Positions 32,865-42,357 of a stretch of DNA of 64,000 bases are shown here, in pieces. The stretch comes from Heliocidaris erythrogramma (lineage: Eukaryota; Echinodermata; Echinoidea; Camarodonta; Echinometridae): positions 56,805,829-56,869,828 of the forward strand of contig CM046863.1 in assembly GCA_025617745.1 (NCBI GenBank), given 5' to 3'. The first letter of the stretch is position 1, and every line of letters begins with the position of its first letter. Position numbers and translations under genes: made by a program. The notes beneath the pieces are model-generated. The model made no database searches and was not told the origin of the DNA. It worked only from the letters and a program-made list of their open reading frames with translations.

Positions 32865-34985
32865 ATAATAATAATAATAATACAACGCACTTATATTGCG
32901 CCATCTATCTAGTTAACTATTCCGAGGCGCATGATGAAAATGAGAGAAGCGAGAAGGTAGAAATAGAATGGACTGAAGAATGCTACAAATCTGTGTTGAA
33001 TTACATTTCACTGTATGCTTTAGAGAAAAGTACTGTCTTCAATTTTGACTTCAAAGAATCCAAAGTGTCTATGGCACGGATATTAGGAGGTAAGTTATTC
33101 CATAAACTAGGCGCCGCAGCTATGAAGGCACGGTCACCAAGAGATGATTTCGTTCTTTGTGCCACAATAAGATTTTTGCCAGAAGAACGCAGACAGCGAG
33201 TTGGGACATATTCAGAAATTAGATTTTCAATATACGAGGGGGCAGAACCATGTAATGCCCTCCAAGTAATAAGCAGAATTTTATACTCGATACGCTCTCT
33301 GACTGGTAGCCAATGTAACCCTTTCAAAATTGGTGAAATATGATCCCTTTTACGTGTCTTAGACAATATTCTGGCAGCAGCGTTTTGTGCTCTTTGTAGC
33401 TTAGCTATTTGAGAAGATGACACATTGTACAGAAGAGAATTGCAATAGTCAAGACGAGAAATTACAAATGCATGAATTATAGTGGCAACTGTTTTATCTG
33501 ACAATATCTTTCTGATGTTACTGATACTACGTAGATGAAAATACATTGACTGACATGTTTTTTGTACAAAATCATTCATTGTCATATTACTATCAAATAA
33601 CACTCCAAGATTACGAGCAGTGTTTTTAGGTAATACATGTGAATCACCAATTCGAATGGAATAGTGTTGTAAATCAACCTTCTGATACTGAGATGAAAGA
33701 ATTAAAAATTCACTCTTAGCATCATTGAGCTTAAGCTTGTTCAAACACATCCATGCCTTCATTTCAGCTATACACCTTTCCAACTTCTGACGTCTGCTAA
33801 TTACACTCTCAGGGTCCAAAGGATTAAATGGTATATAAAGCTGAGTATCATCTGCATAAAGGTGGACATGGACATCATGTAATCGAGCAATCTCTGCAAG
33901 AGGTGTAGAGTAGATACTAAAGAGGGACGGGCCCAAAACTGACCCTTGTGGCACGCCGTAAGAGAGATTAACCTCTGGTGAAACGGAGTCGTTGATCTTT
34001 ACGGACTGTGATCGATTATCCATGTAAGAGCGAAACCAGGACAAGGCACAACCTTCAATGCCCACAGATGAAAGTCGGAGCTGTAGGATGTCATGATCGA
34101 TAGTGTCGAAGGCCGACGATATATCAAGAAGCACTAGAAATACAGCCTGTTTGGAATCAAGAGCTTGCAAAATGTCGTTATGTACCTTAAGTAAAGCCGT
34201 CTCTGTTCCATGGTGCTTTTTGTAGGCTGATTGGAAAGATTCATGGAGATTGTGATCTTCAAGATGGTCATGGAGACGTACAGCAACAATCCTCTCTAAC
34301 ACTTTTGAGAGAAATTTCAGATTAGACACGGGGCGATAGTTCTTGAAATCCTCCGTGTCTAAATTTGACTTTTTCAACAGAGGACACACAATAGCACTTT
34401 TAAATGAGTCGGGAAACACACCACGTTGAAGAGACTCATTTATGATTTTCGTAATACATGGCAGCAAACATTTTATGTGCTTTTTCAGGATCCACGTTGG
34501 CAAGGGGTCATTAAAGGAGGAGGAGGATGGTGAACGAGTTATGACCCTTAACACTTCATCTTCAGTAGCTGGATCAAAGGAGTGCAATGCCGGTAGGCCT
34601 GTATCATTGGAAGAAGACATCTCACGTACCGGCACTGATGAAACTGTGGAACATGTGGAGGTGTCAAGTTCCTGCCGAATCTTGATGATCTTTGAATCAA
34701 AGTAGTCTCTAAACTTTGCTGCAAGATCGAGATCAGTATCATGCACTGGAAATTTGGGTTTACTTCGATGATGGAGAAGGCTGTTGATAACTTTGTACAG
34801 CTCTCTAGGGTCATCTTCACAACTTAAAATCTGGTTCTCATAATAAGATGATTTAGACTCTTTGATCATATTCCAGACAAGATCCCTCTGGGAAGTATAT
34901 AGTTGTCTGTCGATTTCAAGTTTTGATTTACGCCATCTCCGCTCAAGTCTCCTCCGAAGTTTTTTAGCTTCTGCAATCCTCTCTC
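32865..34985 (-). mobile_element. L2-like LINE, 5' truncated, with open RT ORF
   Basis: The 3' end on the minus strand is GGCGCAATATAAGTGCGTTG followed by (ATT)n at 32866-32882, typical of L2-like elements. The 5' junction is near 34985, where LINE coding sequence gives way to the ~450-bp array unit. The insertion therefore splits the array, and the missing 5' part includes the endonuclease, so it cannot move by itself. Confidence 0.88.
33001..34983 (-). CDS. L2-like LINE ORF2 fragment: reverse transcriptase, intact frame
   Basis: About 660 codons without a stop. Numbering from the ATG at 35010, motifs are KNYRPVSNLKFLSKVLERIV at 223-242, LLDISSAFDTIDHD at 294-307, YGVPQGSVLGPSLF at 351-364, the catalytic YADD at 385-388, NLGVLFDSNM near 467, LDYCNSLLYNV at 520-530, LHWLPVRERIEYKI at 565-578, and a C-terminal GDRAFIAAAPSLWNNLPPNI at 625-644 then KSKLKTVLF. 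The first ~10 residues (MIEVCDLEGE) are read from the flanking array, so the ATG is accidental; native sequence starts at about RIAEAKKLRR. No APE endonuclease remains. Confidence 0.88.
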   Translation of the reverse strand, partial: ERIAEAKKLRRRLERRWRKSKLEIDRQLYTSQRDLVWNMIKESKSSYYENQILSCEDDPRELYKVINSLLHHRSKPKFPVHDTDLDLAAKFRDYFDSKIIKIRQELDTSTCSTVSSVPVREMSSSNDTGLPALHSFDPATEDEVLRVITRSPSSSSFNDPLPTWILKKHIKCLLPCITKIINESLQRGVFPDSFKSAIVCPLLKKSNLDTEDFKNYRPVSNLKFLSKVLERIVAVRLHDHLEDHNLHESFQSAYKKHHGTETALLKVHNDILQALDSKQAVFLVLLDISSAFDTIDHDILQLRLSSVGIEGCALSWFRSYMDNRSQSVKINDSVSPEVNLSYGVPQGSVLGPSLFSIYSTPLAEIARLHDVHVHLYADDTQLYIPFNPLDPESVISRRQKLERCIAEMKAWMCLNKLKLNDAKSEFLILSSQYQKVDLQHYSIRIGDSHVLPKNTARNLGVLFDSNMTMNDFVQKTCQSMYFHLRSISNIRKILSDKTVATIIHAFVISRLDYCNSLLYNVSSSQIAKLQRAQNAAARILSKTRKRDHISPILKGLHWLPVRERIEYKILLITWRALHGSAPSYIENLISEYVPTRCLRSSGKNLIVAQRTKSSLGDRAFIAAAPSLWNNLPPNIRAIDTLDSLKSKLKTVLFSKAYSEM

Positions 34986-35110
34986 CTTCTAAATCACACA
35001 CTTCTATCAAAACTTCTAGTTCTTCTTACTTCTGTTTTGAAAGCCAACTCTTTTCTATTCCCTCTCTACTTTCAATAGATTAAACAGCGATGGCTTAACC
35101 CAGCTTCGTA

Positions 35111-36060
35111 ATGAAGAGATCTTTCATTGACGATTAACAATTATCTGCGCTAGTCGAGTCTTGCTTTACGAAATCTACCACCTTCTCAATTTCAACTTTT
35201 TCTTTTTGCTTTTAATAGAGCTAAATAATTTGTCTATTATTTTCACACGCACCCTCACCAGATGATTAGTAAATTCTTCTCTCTCTCTCATTCTGAACAT
35301 GTATCACATTCTAACACATTTTCATTCGCCGTCACAATTTCATTTGGTTCACCCCCCCCCCCCCCCCCCCCCATTCAAAGGGATCTTGGGACTTATTTCA
35401 CTTTCAGACTCTCTTTTAAAGTGATACTAGGCTGAGCAAAGTAACAAAATAATCAACTTGTAAAGAAAAAGAGACAGAGAGGGGAGGTACTGATAACTGA
35501 AACAGAGAAAGAAGAAAAAGATTTTTGTTTAGCCTGCACTCAAAACGAAACAAGAAAGACTCCCAAAAATAATGATTACTGAAATATTGTACTTTATTAT
35601 AACGGGACCGAAGTAGTACGAATGCGATGATAACAGAAGCAATATCTGATCTTAGCATAATCTTCAGAACAATTCGAGACGGCACGAGCGAGTCAGCGCG
35701 ATCGAGCATAAGTACATGTACTTGTTGCAAATTCTTTTACAGAGATCACGTGACTGCGAACGTCCAATGAACAAAGCCACGCGTCGCTAGGGGCGGGGGC
35801 CTAGCGATGGCTTTCTTTTCGCTCTGGCGTGAGCCAGCTGTCCGAAAAATAGAAGAGTTGACCGAAAAAAACACTCGTAGAAAAACTGCTTTTTCTACCC
35901 TTTCCCGTTATATTTAGGACTCATTTTTTTTACAAAGCATTCATGAAACATTGAAGATTCAAATCAGCGAAGAAAAAAAAAATGACGAAATTTGAAGTTT
36001 TTTAAGATTTGCCCAATTTTCTCGAGTTCTAGCCCAGCGACTTCTGTCTCATTTTGTTGT
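35111..36060. other. Non-coding DNA with a C tract and a GC-rich patch
   Basis: Holds a C22 tract near 35351-35372 and a GC-rich patch at 35740-35830 listed separately. No ORF with a recognisable domain was found on either strand. Confidence 0.5.
35740..35830. promoter_or_regulatory. Possible promoter-like patch
   Basis: Within 60 bases there are an E-box palindrome ATCACGTGAC (35744), a CCAAT-like GTCCAATGA (35762), ACGCGT and a GC-box-like AGGGGCGGGGGC (35789). This clustering is unusual in an AT-rich window. No transcript start or adjacent ORF supports it, and it may belong to a transposon. Confidence 0.25.
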
Positions 36061-36250
36061 GACGGGTCACATATTTCTAAGTCGAATTACGACTCACAAA
36101 CTTGAGACATGATAGAATGATAATGAAACTACCCATTTCTATGAAAAACAGAAAATCGACTGATCCAAGCAAATTTACTATTTTGGGCTGTTTGCTACGT
36201 TGTGATCCGTGCGACTTATTGTAGGTTATGAGGCGGCGGGTCACAAATGT
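36061..36250. mobile_element. TGTGACC-family MITE fragment
   Basis: Reads GACGGGTCACATATTTCTAA at the left and GCGGCGGGTCACA at the right, containing TTTACTATTTTGGGCTGTTT and AATCGACTGATCCAAG. It is the inverted equivalent of the left 190 bp of the element at 40418-41644. The GGTCACA at both edges suggests an internally deleted copy. Confidence 0.75.
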
Positions 36251-36271
36251 TCAGTACTCAAAAACAGCTTG

Positions 36272-36881
36272 TTAAAGGGGTACTCCGGCCTGAAATTAAT
36301 ATGAATTGAATAAATAGAGTAAAATTAAACGAACAAATCACTGAAAATTTCATCGAAATCGGATGAAAAATAATAAAGTTATGGAATTTTTAAGTTTTGC
36401 ATTATTTTGGTAAAACAGTGATATGCACGTCATCATGAATATGCAGTGAGTGAGCTGATGATGTCATATCCCCACTTTTTCTTTTGTATTTTATTATATG
36501 AAATTGCAATTATTCAAATTTTCTGCTCCAAGCCTATAACTAAAAGGACCGACTCCTTATTTAATGTTTAAGTTCATCATTGCTGTAACTTATTTTGTTA
36601 CAAGGGAGATATTATTTACAGACATGTATGAAAAAATGAAATAATGAAGATTTCATATAATATAGTTAAAAAAGGAAAGTGGGGACGTGACATCATCAGC
36701 TCACTCATTACATATTCATGATGACATGCATAGAACTGTTTCCCAAAATAATGCAAAACTTAAAAATTCAATAACTTCGTTATTTTTTATCGGATTTCTA
36801 TGAAATTTTCAGTGTTTTGCTTGTTTAATTTTATTCTATTCATTCAATTAATATTATTTTCAGGCCGGAGTACTCCTTTAA
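36272..36881. mobile_element. TTAA-flanked foldback MITE, 610 bp
   Basis: Ends are TTAAAGGGGTACTCCGGCCTGA and an inverted copy ending CTCCTTTAA at 36881; TTAA at both edges may be the target duplication. Nearly the whole element folds on itself: AAGTTTTGCATTATTTTGG near 36393 pairs with CCAAAATAATGCAAAACTT near 36743, and CTGATGATGTCA near 36456 with TGACATCATCAG near 36688. No ORF. TTAA use fits piggyBac- or Kolobok-type transposases. Confidence 0.88.
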
Positions 36882-36884
36882 TAT

Positions 36885-38865
36885 ACTAATTAAGCAGGCA
36901 AAAACAGTCCACCACTCGCAACAAGTTGAAGAGTGTGGAAAAGATACCAAGAAATTTTACAAAGTTGTTAATAATCTTCTAAACAGAAAACAACCGTCTC
37001 CTCTGCCTGAAAAGGGTGACCAGCAGGAGCTCGCTAACAAATTTAATAAATTCTTTATTGATAAGATTACGAGAACCCGTGAAAATCTTAACTCTAGAGT
37101 ATCTTGGTCTAGTGACTGTGTGAATAGTCTACACTCATCATTCAATGAATTCAAACTTGTCACTGTGAGTTACATTGAAAAGCTTATCAAAGGGTTACCA
37201 TCCAAATCATGCGAGCTTGACCCCACCCCAACTGATCTAGTAAAGAAGTGCAGTCCAGTAACAGCGCCTGCCATTGCCAGCATTATTAACGCTAGTCTTA
37301 GGTCAGGCACCGTCCCACAGGATTTTAAGACAGCTATAATTCGCCCTACCCTAAAGAAGTCAAGTTTAGATCATGAATTACTTCAAAATTATAGGCCAAT
37401 ATCAAATTCATCCTTCCTGAGCAAATTTCTAGAACGATTTGTTTTTTGTCAGTTGACTACATATCTACAACAAACAACTTGTTAGATTCCTATCAGTCCG
37501 CATATAGGTCTGGGCACAGCGTAGAAACTCTCCTAACAAACCTATCTGATCAGATACTGAGACAAATGGATCAGGGAAATATTACTACTCTTGTTATGCT
37601 GGATATGTCAGCAGCCTTTGATACTGTGGAACATAGCATCATGATCAAGCGTCTAAAATCTATGGGCGTGGGTGGAACTGCCCTCGATTGGTTTGTATCA
37701 TATCTGACAAACAGAAATCAGTGTGTGAAGATCTGTGAATTTACATCAGAGTAAACTGAAGTTAAGTTTAGTGTGCCCCAGGGGTCAGTTGGTGGTCCAC
37801 TTCTCTTTTCCCTATACCTACAACCAATTAGTAAAATCTTCGAGAAGTACCGCATCGATTACCACTGCTATGCAGATGATATTCAAATCCATGTTTCTAC
37901 CAAACCTTCATTCTCATTGCTTTTGGAAACAATACACAAGCTTGAGTCATGTTTAGATGAACTGAAATTATGGTTGACAACAAAATAATGGTCTTAAACT
38001 GAATGATAAAAAAACTGAATTCTTGTTATTTGGATCAAAACAAATGTTATCAAAGACGAATTATCTATCTTGCAAAGTTCGCATTGGTGACAGTCTCATT
38101 ACCCCATCTACTGCTGCACACAATCTTGGAGTAATATTTGACCAGGAGATGTATTTTAAGAATCATATATTGTATGTGCAACAGTCTGTAAGATTTCAAT
38201 TACGCAACCTAGGATTTATCCGGAAGTATCTTCCTAAAGCTACAAACAGAACTTTTAATACATGCTTTGATCTCCTCTCGCTTAGATTTCGCTAACTCCC
38301 TTTTTTGTAACCTCGCTAAAAAAGAAGTACACAGACTCCAGCGACTCCAGAATTCTGCAGCTCGCTTCTTAACACTCACTAAAAAATCAGATCACATATC
38401 GCCTATCCTCAGGTCGCTTCACTGGCTCCCAGTAGCAAAAAGAATCTCCTTCAAAATTATTTTGTTAATGCACCATGTTGTCTATTCTTCTTCCCCTGTT
38501 TATTTGAGTAAATCTGTCACACTTTACAAACCAACCCGAAATCTCCGTTGTTCAGCAGATACACTTATATTTCACACACCAAAAGTAAAACACTCATGGG
38601 GTGATCGAGCATTTTTTGTTATTGGTCCAGAACTGTGGAATAATCTCCCCATAACCCTTCATCAAATTTCCGCTACTGAACAATTTAAATCAAAACTGAA
38701 AACCTTCCTATTCACTCTTTAACTATCTTTATCTTATGCTGTAATGTATCTGTAATTGTTTAATCTCTTTGCATGTCTTCGTAATTATTATTGTTCACAG
38801 CGCCATGAGCGTCGAAAGGCGGACCTGCGCGCTATACAAGTAGCCAATATTATTCCATAAGAACA
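36885..38865 (+). pseudogene. Decayed L2-like LINE (RT to 3' tail)
   Basis: RT segments are in order on the plus strand across at least four frame breaks: QNYRPISNSSFLSKFLERF near 37383, LDMSAAFDTVEHSIM near 37602, PQGSVGGPLLFSLY near 37776, CYADDIQIHV near 37865, NLGVIFDQEMYFKN near 38122, and DHISPILRSLHWLPVAKRI near 38390, then GDRAFFVIGPELWNNLPIT near 38600 and FKSKLKTFLFTL to the stop at 38722. The 3' end has CGCCATGAGCGTCGAAAGG, GCGCGCTATACAAGTAGCC and ATTATT near 38800-38855. It is 5' truncated directly beside the TTAA MITE. Confidence 0.85.
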
Positions 38866-40417
38866 CCTAAAACTATCACCTTTTAAATGATCCCTTTTTA
38901 ACCTTAAAAAAAAAAATTTTCCATCAGATATAATAATTGTAAGCACATCTGCATAAGAGATTAACTCATTACGTACCTTAAAACTTTCTTTTTTAATGCC
39001 AACCATTCCATAACCCACAATTACTACTTTTCAATAATAACATCCCAAACTGTATCAACATTTTTTTTTATTATTACAGAATCTTCTTTTTACTCTTCCT
39101 GTCTTTCACCATCTTTTCACTCCTGAAGCATAACAATCCATTATTTACTCAGACTATTAACATCCTCTTCTTTCATAAATAACACATTACATGGAAAATC
39201 AATTTTCTGTTATAACATAATATACAGTACAATACCATATCTTATCGTATCTTATCGGCAGCAGCTTTGCTGAATAAACTCAGAAATTCCTGTACATTAC
39301 ATTCAAGCAACTAGCAGAAAAACTGTTTCTCTGATGTTCTTCTGTTAAAGTGTCAACATAAAATATACTGTTTGTCTTTCTTTCCGTTTTCCTCTAACCA
39401 CATCAACTGTCTGAAATGAATTTCTTCTGTTTTTGTTCACAGGGCTAGGCTCAGTGTCCCAATAGTTGCTGAATGTCCTAATTTTCATAATTCATAACAC
39501 TCCACTTCCCCTTTCCACTGTTTTCTTTTCACTACAGTACTTACTTAAAATTCCATCCTGCATATACGTATACTGAGCACTATATATTAGAAAAAAAATA
39601 ATAATAAAAGTAAACTTTCCTGCTCATCTCTGCTGCTGCTAGGCCCTACTATACTACATCAACAATAAATTGTCTCAATGAAAATAAGACTGGCAAACCA
39701 GGCCTTAACCAGGCCTTTTCAAGACCGAGGACTAGTACAAATTTTCATTCCGTACAGTACAGTAGAATACATACTCAGCATTCAAATTATGATTATTCTT
39801 CTTTCTTTTTTTTTTCCTAAAGATATGTTCCAACCAGCTCTTTCCATAACCCACATTTCCAGGTACTTCATACTTGTAAGAATGTTATAAAGAGACATGA
39901 CCATTATTATAAAAAAAAAACAATGCATGAAGGAAAGAAACAAAGAAAAAGCCCATTCCATACCTCATACCTGTATTTCAGGTGTCACAAAAAAAAACCT
40001 AAACCATGTGCACATTATACTTCGTAAGGATATAAACAATTCCTAATTCCTCTTTCTGTACTATTCCATAAGAACACCTAAAACTGTCACCTTTATAATG
40101 GTCCCTTTTTTACCTCCAACATATAGCAAAAGGAAACTTATTCAAAAATTATATTTTCCATAGGATATAATAATTCTGAGCACATCTGCATGAGAGATTA
40201 ACTCAATATGTACCTTTATGTATTCCCTTTTTAAGCATAATCTGTTGTTCACACAAAATGCACCATAGTACAGAATATGCATGTCTCTTTTCACTCCTGA
40301 GGCATAACAATCCATTATTTACTCAGACTATTAAACTTTATCCTCTTCTTTCATAAATAACACATTACATGGAAAATCCATTTTCTGTTATAACATAATA
40401 TGTAGTACAATACCATA

Positions 40418-41644
40418 TGTGACCCTCCGCCTCAAAACCTACAATAAGTCGCACGGACCACAACGTAGCAAACAGCCCAAAAAAGTAAATTTGCTTGGAT
40501 CAGTCGATTTTCTGTTTTTGATAGAAATGGGTAGTTTCATTATCATTCTATCAAGTTTCAAATTTGTGAGTCGTAATTCGACTTAGAAATATGTTTTGGG
40601 GGCATTTTAAAATGACTCCTTTTTTCACCTGTCGAGCTAATGAATGTTTGGAGAGCTTTTGTAATACTTTCATTCAATGCCAAATTACTACTTTACCTCC
40701 AAAGGTATTAAATTGAATTTTGGAGTGAGTAATAGGTCCTCCTGGAGCAGCGTGCTAAAATTCAGCCTAATCTGATAATCCCTTCATACCGGTTGCTATG
40801 GTCATCTGAATACCCAGTTTTACTTGGGCGCACGCAGAGAGCGTGGTTTAGCACTCTTTTGTTCCGAACTTAAAGGGAAATCTAACCTTAATAGCAAGTT
40901 GATTTGAAAGAAAGGGGGAAAATCAGAGAAGTAGATTGGTAAAAGTGTGAACGAAATCGGACAAGCAATATGAAAGTTGTAATCACTATACATATGGGAA
41001 TTTCAAATTGGCTGAATAGGTAATGTCACTGTGATGTAGCTGTGGACAACTCCTCCATTCGCTCCAACACACAAAATGACTAAAATGTCACTTTTTCAAA
41101 ATGTTTTACTCCGTAGGATCTTTTCTTTCATGAGGACCTATAACAATACGCTATCTGCAATATATTTTGAGTACTGCCCCGAGTGTAAAAGCGCCTCAAA
41201 GAAAACTGCAGATTAATGATATTTTTGTGTACGACAAACGGGAGAGTTGTCCACTAAAATGTCACAATCGACTCACCAAATTGCCAATTTGAGATTCGCA
41301 TAGATGTAGTGATGTCATTTTTCAAACATCTATAACTTTCTTAGTCCTTGTCCTATTTCTTTCAAACTTTCACCCTCCTGTTTTTCTTATTTTTCTGCTT
41401 TCACACAAATTAACTTATCACCAAGGTTGAATTGCCCTTTAAATGGCCATTTTCTCTGAATAGCAGTTATTGATTGCTGGTTACATACTGATTCGAAATG
41501 TGATATTTAAAGATGTTATCATTTAGTAAACTAGGCAAGTGATATACCATTGGAAAGCTGAGAATCTCTACTTTCAGAAAATGTATAAAACAAAAACAAT
41601 ATAAATTTGGCAACTTATTGTAGGTTCTGAGGCGTCGGGTCACA
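40418..41644. mobile_element. TA-flanked TGTGACC MITE carrying a nested MITE
   Basis: The left end TGTGACCCTCCGCCTCAAAA (continuing CCTACAATAAGT) is mirrored by ACTTATTGTAGGTTCTGAGG...GGGTCACA at 41644. TA flanks both sides (40416-40417, 41645-41646). The tandem copy at 39230-39245 reads ACCATATCTTATC without an insert, an empty-site comparison. The TTAA foldback at 40870-41442 is inserted within it, so the outer element is about 650 bp on its own. Confidence 0.88.
40870..41442. mobile_element. Nested TTAA foldback MITE, 573 bp
   Basis: TTAAAGGGAAATCTAACCTT at 40870 and the inverted AAGGTTGAATTGCCCTTTAA ending at 41442 form imperfect inverted ends with TTAA at both edges. Inside, AGTTGTCCACTAAAATGTCA near 41245 mirrors the arm near 41040-41085. 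No ORF. Confidence 0.82.
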
Positions 41645-41730
41645 TATCCTATCTGCAGCAGCTTTGCTGAATAAACTCAGAAATTCCTGTACATTACAAT
41701 TCAAGCTGATAGCAGCAACACCGTTTCTCT

Positions 41731-42185
41731 GATGTTCTTCTGTTAAGAGGAACACACACACACACACACACACACACACCCACACACCCAGCTTTGCTTG
41801 GCTTTACTTCGGAGGACAAATATTGTTCCTCTATTGTTCCTCCGTCCTCGGACAGTCGACGGAATAAGGCACAAATTCATTGTTCGACGTTCGAGGACTA
41901 TTATCCGGCTTCCGAGGACCATTGTTCTCATGAGTTTTTTTTTGTTCTCTGTCCGAAAATGTCCTCGGACATACGGCTAAACACGCCCACCCCCTCACAC
42001 ACACACACATCTATGTTTTCTATTGTTCGAATTTCAACCGATGACAAAATTCATTGACGGAATAAACCTCACCAATTGTTGACAACCGATGACCTATTGA
42101 ATTACTACCGATGACCCATTGTTCTTTTTGTTCGATGTCATCGGTTTAAATGCGTACACATGTACACACACACACACACACACAC

Positions 42186-42235
<50 letters not shown>

Positions 42236-42357
42236 GTGTGTGTATTATAAGCTTGCATGCCCATATACTAAAGAAACTAATCACATTTTCTTCAAAAACA
42301 AAAATGAAGCGTTCCAAATATCATTCCCCTTCACATATACTACACAGAATTCATTAC
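41731..42357. repeat. Compound microsatellites and low-complexity DNA
   Basis: (CA)n at 41752-41780, CACACACA at 41996-42008, and a self-complementary compound tract (CA)n-(TA)n-(TG)n at 42164-42243. Between them 41810-42140 contains recurrent GAGGAC/GTCCTC and ACCGATGAC words but no recognisable gene. Confidence 0.75.

Larger units (their letters stand above)
38862..41730. repeat. ~1.2-kb tandem duplication
   Basis: TTCCATAAGAACACCTAAAA occurs at 38854 and 40066. It is followed in both by ATCAGATATAATAATT-like sequence, AGAGATTAACTCA, GCATAACAATCCATTATTTA and ACATTACATGGAAAATC, then GCAGCAGCTTTGCTGAATAA at 39258 and 41656. Copy 2 is interrupted by the MITE at 40418-41644. Copies are clearly diverged. 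No coding sequence. Confidence 0.85.
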
